Source of the DNA: Epichloe hybrida
Taxonomy: Eukaryota; Ascomycota; Sordariomycetes; Hypocreales; Clavicipitaceae
Direction of reading: 5' to 3'
NCBI GenBank assembly: GCA_019022495.1
Contig: JAFEKR010000001.1
Location: 5,332,001-5,396,000, forward strand
DNA length: 64,000 bases
Made by a program: the position numbers and the translations under genes. The notes beneath the pieces are model-generated. The model saw only the letters and a program-made list of their open reading frames with translations. It searched no databases and was not told the DNA's origin. Numbering within the stretch: position 1 is the first letter of the stretch; each line of letters starts with the position of its first letter. Below, piece after piece: positions 1 to 12,255 of the stretch.

Positions 1-2068
1 GCGAGAGTCTGAGTGCTCTGCAGCCAATGATCAATTTGCTAGAGGCAAGGAGAGAAGGTACGTATGCATGGCCAGTGATTGTGGCCGAATCGCCCTCTCG
101 ACTTGGCAGGTTGCTGACTTTGAGCAATAGCTACGTTGCTGCTCTTGAGCTTCGCATTGAGAAGTTGGAGCGACGACTAGACTACGCGAAATCTCGCAAA
201 GCATCCCTTGGACAGCATGAGGCTGACGGGACTACACACGCCATTTTAAATGAAGCAGATAGGAGAGACTCGCTTGCGGTCATTCGTGCTGCCATTCACC
301 GCAAGGCAGCTCGGAACCGGGAAACCTCCGATGTCAACGCGCTGGTGTCAGATTTTGGAATCTTGTATAGCCGTCCTTGCTTGTTATCTCACAGACTCAT
401 CTCGAAGCTCTCCTAACAGTCAACGATTTATTGTAGGTCTGTTGATGCCACCACCCGAGACTTCGAGCCTTCACTCGGCAACATGACCTTTGCAAGGCTA
501 GTCTTGGCCGCTGTCACCAAGGACTCATTACATGGATCCTCACAATTCATGCTACCCTCAAGGCAAATTGCCACCAGCATTGTTCAATACTTCACGGCCA
601 ACATTTATCCTTTATTCCCCTGTCTTTCGGAAACCGCGCTTCTGACTGTTCTGGACGACGTGTACCGCCAAGACGATCGCGTCATCAAAGACTCCGACTA
701 CTGGATGCTATACCTTGTACTTGCGATAGGTTCAACTGCACAAAGCCGTAGGATAAACGATGAACACTACAACAATGGGGTTGACTTGATATGCAGGGCC
801 ATGGCGTATGCCGATCGAGCCCTCGCGCCTGGCTATGCAAGCCAGATTCAGTCACTATTGTTGCTGACTCTTTACTCCATGTTGGACCCGGCGCACTTTG
901 ACACCTGGCACTTGATAGGTCTCACTGCGCGCGCAGTGGTCGACTTGGGACTTCACCAGGACCCCCCCATGAGTTTTGTGACGGATCCTTCAGCTCTTGA
1001 CTTGCGTCGCAAGATTTTCTACTGTACCTATGCATTAGACCGGCAAGTCTTTCCGCGATGATCAATATGCAGCCACGATTCGCTAACTTTGGTTACTACA
1101 GGGCAGTCAGCATGGCTCATGCGCGGCCTTTCTCCTTCACAGATGATTCCATCAATGTAGCCTTTCCTCAAGCTTCTACTTTAGCCGAGAAACAGGCTGT
1201 GTCAGGGCCAATTTCAGGGCCACAGTCCGCTAATCCGGCCCTGCTTCTATTTCAACTTCGACGAGCGCAGTCGTATTGGTACCAAGTCTTGTACCAATCA
1301 GAGCCCACCCCCTTGCCAAATCCTACATCGTTTCTTTGGCAAATGTGCCTGGACATGAGAGAGTGGCAAGAGTCCTTGCCAGGCACCTTGCCTGTCGATA
1401 CATGGCAGATGTTCGAGCAGGAACTACGATACAGCTACGTATATTGCCTGGCCCCATCAATCAGAGCGCCGCAGATTACCGACTACATTCGAATTCTGAT
1501 ATTCGAATTTTCTCTGGAATATCTCAACAGCATGTATGAGATAGCCTGCGGTGGCCTGAATGCTGCACTTTACACGTACCAAGATGCCCTCAAGGTTTAC
1601 TTCATGGCGAATCAATTTCTGGCAGTGTTGCGGGATGCCCAAGATCTTATATTGTCGGGAGCCCACGTTTCTCCACCCCCCAATCCGCCGGGCTCGGCAC
1701 CACCTGCACCGATTCCCAGGCGCCATCTCAGACCAGGCATGCCGGTTGATACCAATCTCGACAGAAGCCTATGGTGCCTCGAACGCACCCCAAAGACGCT
1801 GGAATTGTATGGCATGCGATGGGAGGACGCCATCATGCTGAAGCAGAGCTTCGAGCAACTATCGGGCGAGACGGTGGTTCGATTGCGGAACATTCGTCAT
1901 TCGTCCAGCATGATTTCGGATCAATCCCAGAACCAGTACCACCAAAATAGTCTACATCCCATGAGCCCCCCGACGACCATGCAAATACCTGGACAGCAGC
2001 CAGCAGCTGGCATTCGGTGGGTAGGGGTCGACGCGGCTCAGATGATGTATGGGGGGGGCCGACAATAA
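1..2068 (+). CDS. Zn2Cys6 fungal-specific transcription factor, 5' end outside the window
   Basis: Nuclear DNA-binding regulator. Exons read as <1-57, 131-364, 437-1042 and 1102-2068. The first visible residues include one Cys, probably the last of the Zn2Cys6 cluster, followed by an RS-Y-V-A-A-L-E linker and a coiled-coil (LELRIEKLERRL), the usual dimerisation element behind the cluster. The rest matches the fungal-specific transcription factor domain: a helix-rich middle region, then the ALDR-AVSMAHARPFSF stretch that is highly conserved in this family. The C-terminal end is Pro/Gln-rich. The third intron (1043-1101) starts with GC (GCAAGT) instead of GT; only this choice keeps the ALDR/AVSM frame. 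The target genes cannot be told from sequence. The missing N-terminus lies to the left of the window. The family call is solid; the specific regulator is not recognised. Confidence 0.85.
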
Positions 2069-3587
2069 TTGAGCGACTACGATGACGATGGTGATGACGA
2101 TGATGATGACGACGAGTTTTGATCTCCTCCTATGAGTTGTATTTTCGCATTGCCGATGTTGATGGCCTGCATATCCTTTGCGGGTTTCTTTGGCTTTTAG
2201 AGAGCGACATTTATAGAGTTGGGAAAGCTGGAGTAATCAAAACAAATACCCACAACTGGGAATGTGTTGGTTTTCAAAGTAACGCGATGAGCAGAGATTT
2301 CGACCATGATGCGCATACAAGAGTTCAAAAACACCAACAGCTCAACTTTTATTCGAGACATGTACGATGCAAGGTTCTCATTCATGTACGACGAAATGTT
2401 CATCCAGCTGGCCCTCTGATGCTCTTCTCTCCATCTTATTCTCTCCCTCTCCCTGCTGTACAGATAGATGTGTGCCGAGGACAGAGGTAGCATAAAATGT
2501 ACGATGTACCTCGAAAGGAAATAAAAAGGCAAACAAGACACAACATCATAAAAAGAAAAAACAATGGAGGAAATTCGAAGCCAACCCACGACAAACCAAC
2601 CCGAATTAGATTCTGCTTGCCATTGAGAAAGTAGATCCGATCGGACCAAACTTGATGTTTGAAAAGACGACGGTCGTGTCCCCGCGGAACCTGGCTTCTC
2701 GATGTCGGAGGGGACATCAGACGAAGCAGAGCAGCTGCCGTGCTTTCTGCCGAGCTTGGTGCTATCAGTCGGAAAGGTAGAATCAAATCAGGACGTGTTG
2801 GAATTGTGCTGGCAGGTTTTTTTTTTTTTTTTGGATCAGCAGGTCTTGAGAGGATGGCGATGGAGCAATATGTCACGATGACTGGTAAAAAAAACCGATG
2901 AAATGAACAGCTACAGAAATTCTCTCTTACATGACGCACCGTGTCCCCCGGAACACCATCCCGACACTCCCTGCACCCGGTTTCCCCGCAAATGAATGGC
3001 ACGACCAAGATGCTTTCTTCCGGAGTGGCGAATGCTAGTGGTTACCCCGAGTTTGTTTCGACGCGTCTGCATCGACGAGTTGTGAGATTTAAATGTGACG
3101 ACGATGGAAACGTGCGGGCCTGATATCTGCCGGCCCCAAGAGACCCGATGAGAAGCAAATATGGCGCATTGCCCATGTACGCGATTCCCGAGTCCGAGAC
3201 GAGCAAGTATTGGGGAAATTTTTTGAATAAGAAGGCAGCTTAGCTCAGCTCATGTGGTAGACCTGGTGTGCCAAGACGTGAGCTCAGTGATGAAATAAGG
3301 ATGATGTGAATCAAGACCAATGTGTCCTGTACGCCTGCCCGCCTCGCATTATTTTGTGTGGTTTCCGTCCACTTCAACTATTGCATTTCCCCTCAGTAGA
3401 CGGATAGCTGCTTCGTATCTTTGGGGTTGATCAGTAGGCGTCCACGACTAGAGAATCGCTGGGGCGGTGGAGCAGGCTGGGATGTCTGCGGAGATGGTCC
3501 CGCGGATGCGTGAAGAAGATGCTGGCGGTGGTGGGCGGGGAGGAGAGGGCCGTCGTCGTCCTTGGCCTTGTTGGCAGAAGAGGGCTC
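2069..3587. other. Convergent intergenic region
   Basis: Holds the 3' flanks of the transcription factor (+) and Sfh1 (-). A GAT/GAC-rich simple repeat lies at about 2081-2115 and a T run at about 2817-2832. I see no gene here; open frames on both strands lack protein-like composition. Confidence 0.6.
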
Positions 3588-5511
3588 CTATGCCGCTCGA
3601 TGGTCGGCCAGGTGGAGGTTCTTGGTCTGTCGGGGGAGGCGGCCGTGACGCTCGTACAGATAGCCGCAGTTTGCGCAGAGAGACTAGTTTGGGTTGGATG
3701 ACGCATGTTAGCTGGGTGAGGGGGGTTGCTGAGCGGAAGGGGCTGAGCGGAAGGTTGCTCTCATGAGCTGGCGTGCACGCGCGTACCTTGGGTCCGGCAG
3801 GGCCGTCACGGACTGCCCAGACGCTGGTGCCCCAGACGCGGCAGTGCGTGCATCGCCACGTGCTTCTTTCGGCGTCGGTCAGGGCTCCTCCGCCCCCGTA
3901 GCCGCCGACGTCGGGCGTCCCGCTGCGGTTCAGGGGGCTCAGGCTCCTGAACCGTCGCTTCTTCTTTGACCGCTCGCCGCGGCCCATCCTCTCCTCCTCC
4001 AGCTCCAGCGGCGCGCCGCCGAGGGGTGCGCCGCCGAGCATGCCCGTGTTGGAGCTGAACCGTGCCGTTTCGCGGCGCAGTCGGCGCGCTTCTCGCTCGC
4101 GTTCGTTCTCGCGCTTCTCAATCTCCTCCTTGCTCAGAATCTCAATCTTGGGCTCCCAGTCGTCGGCCAGGTGCTCCGGGTCGTATCTCCAGCCGGCCTC
4201 GGTGCCCAGAGCGGCGTCGTTGGGCAGTTCTGCCTGCAGCCCGCCCCAGCCCGTCACCAGCCCGCCGGCCTCGCACGCTTCCTTCTTCAGCCGCAGCACC
4301 GCTTCGTAGATGGCGTGCGTCATGGCCGGCACCCATTCGCCCGTCAGCCCGAGATCGGCGCAGGTTGTCTTCGCAAACGCCTCTGCTGTGCCGGGCGGGT
4401 GCAGCAGTGACCATTCGAACTTGTCTGTGTAGAGCATGGATGCCATGTTGAGACTCAGGTTGATGATGCAGCGATATGTATCGTCGGGGTTGTAATCGTC
4501 AGACTCGGGTCGGATGGGCGTTGCCTCAGCAGCGACATTTGGCACCGCGGCCGGCACCGGAGTTGCTGGACCACCACCACCACCACCACCACCACCAAAA
4601 CCCGCTTGGGCCGGGGTATCTGATCGTGAAAGGCCTCTGGCAAAAGATGCCGGCGACTCCTCTCTGGATTTGAAACTCAGGTTTGGTCTTGGCGTTCCAA
4701 CCGCGGGGCCGTTGGCACCAGTCGTGGCCGTGGTCGTGGCCGTGGCCGTGGTCGTGGTCGCTTGCGTAAAAGACGGTGCTGCCGCGGCCGCCGGCGCATA
4801 TTGTTCCGTGTGAAACAAGGGATGAAGTGCGACGCCGGCATATTCTTCCAGCTGCGTACGGATCTGCTTGCTGATTTCGGCGACAACAAGGCCCTTGTTG
4901 GGCAGATCCAGGTCCTGGGCCAGCGTCTGCGCGAATTGATCCGTCGTCACGAGCGTCTCGTGCAGATTCCAACAAAAGATGTCTCTGAGCTTGTAGGGAA
5001 CCGTCATCTCCCCCGGCCGGTACTGAGGCAACGTCATGTCGACCGAGGCTGTGTTGGGGGGCGGGAAGGCGGCCGCGGGAACGAAGGCGGGGATGTCGAG
5101 ATCGATCCGCACGGGAATCAGAGTCAGAGGAAGGCCCGCTTGCGCGGCGTTTTGTTGGTCACTCTTCATCGCCCGATTCTTGCCCATCCAGTCGCGCCAT
5201 ATCCCCTGCACCTCGACGGGTTGCTTGGTGTCCTTGCCAGCCCTCTCGGCCAGATCTTGTCTGGATGCGAAATCCTCCTTGCGCAGACTCCTTAAGCCCG
5301 TCGGCCGTCGACGGGGATCGTCACTTTCATCTTCCAGGTCCTCGTAGCCATCTTCAGCATAGTTGATGATGGTTGTGCCTCGCTTCGTCGTTCGGGAGAC
5401 TGGTCCGGACGGCGCAGAGCTCGGCAGGACAGGGGTGAGGAGGGAGTTGTTGTAGATGCGCAATCGAGGCGCGTAGGACGATTGAAATGCTTGTGGTTTT
5501 GAACGTTCCAT
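3588..5511 (-). CDS. sfh1: SNF5-family subunit of the RSC chromatin remodelling complex (Sfh1)
   Basis: SNF5/SMARCB1-type core subunit of the ATP-dependent RSC nucleosome remodeller, acting in the nucleus. Two exons: 5511-3787 and 3683-3588, separated by a 103-nt GT-AG intron; about 606 residues. The two SNF5 repeats lie near residues 127-225 and 343-412, separated by an Ala/Thr-rich and poly-Gly linker. After a charged region comes a GATA-like zinc finger: C-T-H-C near residue 553 in exon 1 and C-A-N-C supplied by exon 2, followed by a Tyr-Glu-Arg stretch and a short basic tail. This N-terminal MERSKPQAFQSSYAPRLR-type start, the two repeats and the C-terminal finger are the filamentous-fungal Sfh1 arrangement. 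Reading through the intron would destroy the second half of the finger, which supports the splice. Transcribed away from rpe1. Confidence 0.92.
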
Positions 5512-6384
5512 TGTGTCGTTGTGTCGTTGGCCGCGTCGTCGCGCTCAGGTCATGGCTTTTCGCGACCGTGTCGTGCTCGGCAAAGGGGGTTGAGTCAATA
5601 ATTGAGCAGAAGACGCGCGACGCAGGGGTCGGTCGATCCCCGTGTCTGCGATTGAAGGACAACAACAGCGACCGTGGCCGCAGGCTATGCAGCGGGACTA
5701 TGTCGCAGGCTGTTGGGATAGCAAGCCGTCGAGGGTTTGGGTGAGCGCGTAGATGGACGTAGATGGACGTGGAGGAGGGGGGGCTGCGTGGATGAATGCG
5801 ATGGCGGGTGAAGCTTGTCAAGAGTCGCGACTTGTGCCCGCGCGTTTGTGGACCTGTGGTCATGCCGAAAATCCGTTTGACGAGCTTTGCGCTGTAGGTG
5901 GCTCTGTGGGTGGCTGTGGCTGTGGCTGTGGCTGTGGCTGCAACGCTGACCGGCTAGTTCGGGCTTAGCCGCACTCGCCACGGATTCTCTCAGCCACACA
6001 CGGCAGACGGGCAGCAGACGGGCAGGGATTCGCGCAATAAAGGAAATGTGCAGTTTTCGAGGAAACCTGGAAAGGGAATGAACGACATTGAATGACTCCT
6101 CGCGCATCATGAAGTGCCATCTCCAGAGCATCCAATGGTCAAGAAGCCGAGCATACCCCAGACAGGCCCTGTCTTAGCACCAGCGAAAAAAAAAAAAAAC
6201 ACTAAAACCACCCCGCCATCTCCATCTCCATCTCCATCTCCATCAGTGCCGACCCCGCTGACATCAGAGGAAGCCCTCCCCTCATCACCTCCCCTCATCA
6301 CCTCCCCTCATCATCTTCTGTTCGGCTTTCCCACCTCCCGAACCTCTTCACGCCACCACTGATCCCACTCAAATCACGAGCGAC
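5512..6384. promoter_or_regulatory. Divergent promoter region between sfh1 and rpe1
   Basis: 873 bp between two start codons on opposite strands, so it must carry both promoters. It contains simple repeats: a TGGCTG tandem tract at about 5900-5940 and a CCATCT tandem tract at about 6214-6246. Many overlapping open frames here are low-complexity and not believable genes. Confidence 0.55.
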
Positions 6385-7432
6385 ATGGCACCACCAGCAA
6401 TCATTGCCCCCTCAATCCTGTCGGCTGACTTTGCTCAGCTTGGCCACGATTGTGCTCGCACCATGGAACAAGGAGCCGATTGGCTCCATGTCGACATCAT
6501 GTTTGTCATGTCCCCAACTCTCCTCAACTCGTCAACTCCAACCGGTTCCTAAAAAAACTACCTCCACCTCTAGGGATGGTCACTTTGTCCCCAACATCAC
6601 TTTCGGAGCTCCCGTCGTCGCCAAAATTAGAAAACATGTTGATGGGCCGAGCGAGGCTCACGGCAGAGGCACGTTTGACTGCCACATGATGATTGCAGAG
6701 GTAACTTCCCAAGAAGAGCAGTGGTGCGACCGAGAAACCCCCCCCCCCTCCCCCCCTTTCGCGGAGAGCCCATGATGGCGTGGTGCTTTGGCTGACTGAC
6801 ACCTTTCTCGCCGCCAACGAATAATAGCCCAAGAAATGGGTCAAGGAATTCCACAAGGCTGGGTGTGACCTGTACTGTTTCCACTACGAAGCCGCCTTTT
6901 CGACCGCCGCCGAGAGCCCCGAGGAGACTTCGGACAAGAAGACGAGCCCCAAGGAGTTGATTCGATATATCCACGACCAAGGAATACTGGCCGGCATTGC
7001 CATTAAGCCGGACACGTCTGTCGATGTGTTGTGGGACATTTTGGAATCCGAGGACCCCAAGGAGAGGCCAGACGTAAGCTTCTCACACTCACTGGGCCAT
7101 CATCTTGTGCTCTGCATGTAACGTAACGTGCCATACTGACGAATTCGATGGGGAAAAAAATTCAGATAGTCCTTGTCATGACGGTCCATCCTGGGTTCGG
7201 CGGACAGAAATTCATGGCCAGCGAGCTCCCCAAAGTGAAGGCCCTTCGAGCAAAGTACCCCGAGTTGAACATTGAGGTGGATGGTGGCCTGGGACCCGGG
7301 ACTATCGATCAGGCTGCTGACGCGGGCGCCAATGTCATTGTTGCCGGCAGTGCCGTGTTTGGGGCCAAGGATCCCTCCGAGGTGATTTCGTTGCTGCGAA
7401 GGTCGGTGGAGTCGCGGTCAGGTAGGCTGTGA
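6385..7432 (+). CDS. rpe1: Ribulose-phosphate 3-epimerase
   Basis: Interconverts D-ribulose 5-phosphate and D-xylulose 5-phosphate in the non-oxidative pentose phosphate pathway (EC 5.1.3.1), cytosolic. Four exons: 6385-6500, 6574-6700, 6828-7073 and 7166-7432, giving 251 residues, the usual size. Signature stretches are present in order: [11 protein letters not shown] at the N-terminus, H-V-D-I-M-D-G with the metal-binding His and Asp (split by intron 1), FDCHMMI with the second metal-binding His, [10 protein letters not shown], and I-E-V-D-G-G with the second catalytic Asp. The end has the phosphate-binding GSAVFG loop. All introns are GT-AG and keep the frame. The protein ends in a short Ser/Arg tail. 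Nothing is missing, and the gene looks functional. Confidence 0.95.
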
Positions 7433-9469
7433 AATGGGACATGTAGAGAAGTCGACTTCATCTGGCTTTGCGCCATAGCATAATGAACACTGCGAGGAAT
7501 GAAGCTACTACATTCATAGTATAAAGAATAAGGTACTCTTTTATCTTGGGTCTCTTGCCGTTCTTTCGCCTTGGACAGGGCTTATAGGGGGTTCTTCCTC
7601 TTCAGCAGCGTCTTTGTAGTAGGGCTTCACCATAGTTCATCTCAAGACATTGGGGGTATAAGAGAGATTGATAGTTGTAGTTCTTATTATTGGTTTCCGT
7701 TCGTCCTCAGGGCTGTCCCTTAAACACTTGGATATCGCCATGCTAATGTACTCTTCACCCAGGCTCAGTAAAGCTTGCCCGATACCGCTACCGCTGTCTT
7801 TGAGTTGCGACGAGTAGTCCGCTGCTGTCACTGAGAAATCCTGACAGTGCTCGCTGTTTATCAGGGGGACGGGTTCCTCCTCCCTTATTACCGGTTAACA
7901 TAATTATGATTCTTCCCACACCCTCACCACCATCAGGCATCTCCATCGCAACAGGCTAGGTTACCTTTTACAGGTAAGAAGGATCTCCGGGTTCCAGTCA
8001 GGATAGCGGGCTCGCGGTCAAGTAACATTATCGCAGGAACTCCCTGGGCATCACAACCCAGCGCGAGCAGTGACTGGGTGTGGTGGCCCTCTTCGCCGGC
8101 AACCCGACCAGGCAAGAGGATCCTAGTGCCTGGAGACCCCCGCCTTTGTGCGGAATCTGCTCGAGAGGACCGGCATATCCAAGGATGCCCTCAAATCCGG
8201 GAAGCGTCCACGGAGCACTAGAAGCAGGAGCCCACATTTGATTGTCAAGTGAGTGTGATGAAGGATGATGGATTCAGCTAGTCTACGCCCCATTGGGGCG
8301 GCTATATATAGTTGCTATTGTGCACTACACGTGACAGTGCCGCCGATTATAAAGACGATGCCCTTACGTATTATCTATTGTTAAATAAATGTCTCGTTGC
8401 CTTTTTGTTTAGGCGGACTACCCACGCCTGTCTTGATATCTTGTTAAGCAACTTTCTGTAAACTTCTGTTATCCTAATATTTTCATCAAGTAATTATTGT
8501 TATTATCCTAACGTTTTTATTAACCCATTGTCTTTACTTGGTCTTAAAGTGCGGCTTCTACCGCATCTCCTTTTCTTTATTTAAAACTTCCTATAGTCCT
8601 ACTGGGGAACAACACCTCCTAGTCATATGCTACGCCATCAATGCCACGTTGTTATCGATCGTTTCAAGTCTTTGCAACTGAAACGTCACATATCTCAGTT
8701 ATTGCTCAAATGCTTCCCGCCCGACGAGGGGCATCTTGTGAGAGTTGCCATGGTGAGCTTGTCGTTTCTTGTCCTGATTCTTTTCTTCCTCTTCTTCTTC
8801 TCAGGTTGTATATAGATTTGGTAATGTTTCTTGGGAATAGCGGAGCCGGCAAAACGCTCTCTTGCCTGTGTGTAGTTGTGCGTTGATTGTGTTGACGTTG
8901 GCGGACGTATCTGCTCGAGCTTCTCGTGGCGTGGCAGGAGCGGACCGCGGCCTGAACTTCTCCCAGGGTGCCTCGCACCTTCCCCCAACACGTCCCCTCC
9001 CACATAGAAAAAAGATGAAGCCATCATAGCAAATACCCTTGGATCAGTTCCCAAGGGTGGTGAGGTTTCCTCCCAACACATCTATCATCTCTGGAGCCAT
9101 TAGCCAGCCCACTCTCGCCCATCCCAAACTCCTCAAAAATCTTCTTGTAAACTCCCATTACCTCATCGGATAAATGGTTCCTCCTGACCATATTCCTCAA
9201 CCCCATAATATCATCCCTCACCCGCCCCAAGGACTCGGGTGTTCCCAGCCGCCTCAAAGGTCAGAGTCCGACACCACTAGCGTCACAGGCAGCGTGGGCG
9301 GCGTGGGCGGCGGGGAGAGAGGTACAGCCAAAGAAGGGAAAAATAAACTTCAAAATTCTGGTCCTGGTTGTCGTTCGATCGGACGTAGCAATTGCTACCA
9401 ACTGTGACAGTGGGCTAGCTCTGTGTGAAGTGATCGGAGGGGAAGATGAACATTTGTGCCTCCGAATCG
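7433..9469. other. Gene-poor accessory region with protein-like fragments
   Basis: AT-rich stretches (about 8380-8620) alternate with GC-rich ones. Minus-strand open fragments at 7637-7831 and 9024-9257 read like protein (the latter contains GRVRDDIMGLRNMVRRN and continues toward an FEEFGMGES stretch), but neither has a clear gene structure. They may belong to the decayed gene immediately upstream on the same strand (9470-11698). No intact gene or known transposon protein was recognised. Confidence 0.4.
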
Positions 9470-11698
9470 TCAAATGGGTCTCCAGCGCCAGCTGCTTGTT
9501 GGCTCGGGGAAGAGGTTGTTCAGGCGATCCGCTTGTAAGGCGCGGTGCGTTGTAAGGCGCGCAAAAATTGAGACTTCATCCTTGTTTTCGTCCAAGGCAC
9601 GGGCGAGGGTGTCACCGAGTTCTTTCAGCTTGGCGGTGCGCGCAACGACGTGCCCCATATGTATCATGTATTGATTTTTAATTTTTCGGGGGTCATTGGT
9701 TGTGGCCAATGCATCTAATTTTCAAGGAACAAAAAAAAATTACTAGCAATACCCAGCTAGTGTGACAATTAACAACCAAATTCAATGATCACCGCAGTGT
9801 TAGGTAAAACATGATATGTATCATGTATAATAGGGCATTGTATGCGCGGCGACAGGTCTTGAGTAATTGCAAGGTGCAATGTCAGCAGGAGCTGCAGGAC
9901 ACGCGCGGCGATCGGGCTCCCATGGATCAGATAGTACAGCCACGCCATTGACGAGTCCGGAACAAGATTACCGGGCTCTCGGTTGGTTTGCGCGTAGAAG
10001 AAGCCGAGTCCGCCATAGAGATCATTTTTAATCATCTCCTTGACGTGGTTGGTGTCAAACGTTGGCTCTACTGCCGACTCCTTCATGCGCTTCCTGAGCT
10101 CGGATTCCCGTGCTCTTTTCTGTCAATCATGTCGCGCTTCAAACTGTCAATCTGGTTGTCGAATTCCTTTGGCACTCCGCCTGATTCCAAGCTCCGAATT
10201 CGTTCTTTTTGATCCCTAAGTATCTCTGATACTTGGAGAAATTTTTTGGTTGTCAATTTCATCTCCTCCTTTGTCGCGTCCTCCAGCTCTATCACCTTGG
10301 TCTCGCATTCGTCGGCGCATTTGTTCGCATCTTTCGCAAGGTCTTCGTGCTGGCTTTGCACGTTGTTGGGTTGAGTCCGTCAGAGGGGCCAACGGATTCA
10401 ACGGATCGTAAGTCGTACTAAGTTCACTTATGAAAGCTACTGTTAGGTGCAGGTTGTGATGTAAGATGTGAGTTGATTTCTCTATCTGGAGGGCCGAATC
10501 CGCCCTTGTCAGCGTTGTTCGTGGCCAAGCTCATTCTGCCACGTAACACCTGGGATGGTATTGGGCTCGATTCTCCGTTGTTAGTTGAGTTATATGGGGG
10601 GGGCCGTGGCGACTGTATAGCAAATGGTCCCCTCGCAGTCAGGGACGTCCATATGTTTGCTAAACAGGTCACTTTCCTCCGATGCGTTCATTTTCTCAAG
10701 CGTCCCATCCTTATGTATGTATGTGAATGGGGGGTTAGGTCCATGTTCTGGGCGTGTCTGAAACATCTGCAGCGAGACCTTGCTCAGGGGCAGGAGCCAG
10801 AACTCGTATTTTGGCACTCCAGTACGTCACTGGGGCCGTAAACATGGTTGTTGTCATGTAGAGGTCTTTGCCCAAAACTATCACGGGATTGTTAGCGTCC
10901 AAAACGTCGCCAATCCAGGGCACGCTTATGCGCACCTGCCTCTCAATGTTCATGTACTTTGCCACGTTCAAGTCCATCATCTTGTTGTCAAACGCGGTTG
11001 TGTATACCCTCGTCATCGCACGCCAATTCCGACAGGGCGTCGGCCCAGACGCTCAATCGATTGCCGGGTGCGACCTCCATCGCAGCCACGCCGCCCACAG
11101 CCCCGAGGCACTCCTCTAGCACGAGGCGGTCTAGGTTCTGGTCCAGGTAGGTTGACATGTTTTGACCAAACTCCATGAGGTCGCGGGACGTCTGTAGGCG
11201 GGAGGAACTCCATGATCGTCTCCATGACCACGTGCGTGGTGAAGAAGTATCCCCTACATGCCTTGCGACAGGAGCGGGAGCCAGCGGTAAATCACCTCTC
11301 AAGGTGGTAGAGACTGGACCCTGTTGAGGGGGTTGGTAGGCGTCGAGGATTTGTTTGTCGAGAGATGGCACCAGTTGGTTTGTAAGTCCAATGCGGTGCG
11401 TCGTTCAAATTTCCTCGACGCCAAGGACCATCGCGCGAGGGGAGGTTTCTTCTGGTTCCTGCGCACCAAACGTTAATTCTGCGAGGCACGTCTCATCCAC
11501 GTCAGGTGTCTGGGACGATGAGAGCCTCTGCTTACCTCTATCCTCAGGCGGGCCGTCGTCGTATTGGCATCTGGCATCTGGCTCTATGGGGAGCGGATGC
11601 TGAGGAGCAGGAACGAGAGGAAGCCGAGCGGGAAGTAGCTGGGCTGGGTGCTTAATAAGTACTGCACACTTTTGGCAGATATGGAACGATTTCTGCAT
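9470..11698 (-). pseudogene. Decayed protein-coding gene (several frameshifts), function unknown
   Basis: A chain of minus-strand open segments with protein-like composition that abut or overlap in different frames: 11698-11405, 11371-10988, 11016-10735, 10817-10590, 10672-10424, 10361-10083, 10086-9769 and 9709-9470. Several junctions are too close for an intron. Near 11000 the frame of ALSELA passes to that of MTRVYTTAFDNK, near 10822 the frame changes within one or two codons, and near 10600 it changes in a run of seven G. At about 10120 a coiled-coil shifts frame from SLKRDMID to KRARESELRKRMKE. The 10361-10083 part is a predicted coiled-coil. One real donor (GTAAGC at about 11533) suggests the ancestor had introns. 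No family was recognised. It could be one gene or two neighbouring ones, and assembly errors could add frameshifts, but four or more within 1.5 kb favour decay. Confidence 0.5.
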
Positions 11699-11995
11699 TC
11701 ACACGCCGGGATTGTGGGCCCAACAACAATGCTTCGTTTGCAGGGCAGTGGCCGCGTGACGTGACAGCTTTTTGTCCGTTTGTCCTAGATGGACCATGCT
11801 GTGAAAGGGGTCACTAAACGCGCATACCTCCTTTTTTGAATGCGCATACCCCCTTAGTCCTAAAACGGAAGAAGTACCTTTTCACCTAATCCCCCGCTAA
11901 ATATACTAGCTCTCTTTAGTGGTAAATACGAGCAGCACACTGTAACGTGCAAAGCTTGCAACGCTTGTAATTTTATCACAAGGCATCACGTAATG

Positions 11996-12050
11996 CAACG
12001 CAACGCAACGCAACGCAACGCAACGCAACGCAACGCAACGCAACGCAACG
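11996..12050 (+). repeat. Perfect tandem repeat (CAACG)x11
   Basis: Eleven uninterrupted copies of the 5-mer CAACG lie inside the outer MITE, between its terminal repeats. The flanking bases (ATG before, TAATAATATT after) are not repeated. Confidence 0.95.
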
Positions 12051-12255
12051 TAATAATATTATCCCTTAAAGCTATTAAAGCTATTAAATCCTTTAAGATA
12101 CAGCCTTTTTATACGACCACCAAAGACGTGATTAACGCTATACGCCTTTCTAATAATAGTGAAAATTAACAGACGCGAGCCACACTAAAAGTAGGTATGG
12201 AGACCGTCCTTCCGGATTGGGACTAAGGGGGTATGCGCATTCAAAAAAGGAGGTA

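Noticed and set aside
3467..3766. Plus-strand open frames opposite Sfh1
   Set aside because: They are shadows of the GC-rich minus-strand gene, with Gly/Arg-rich composition and no family match.
4526..4975. Poly-Trp and His/Asp-repeat frames near 4.6-4.8 kb
   Set aside because: Alternative-frame readings of the CAC and GTGGCC simple repeats inside the Sfh1 coding sequence.
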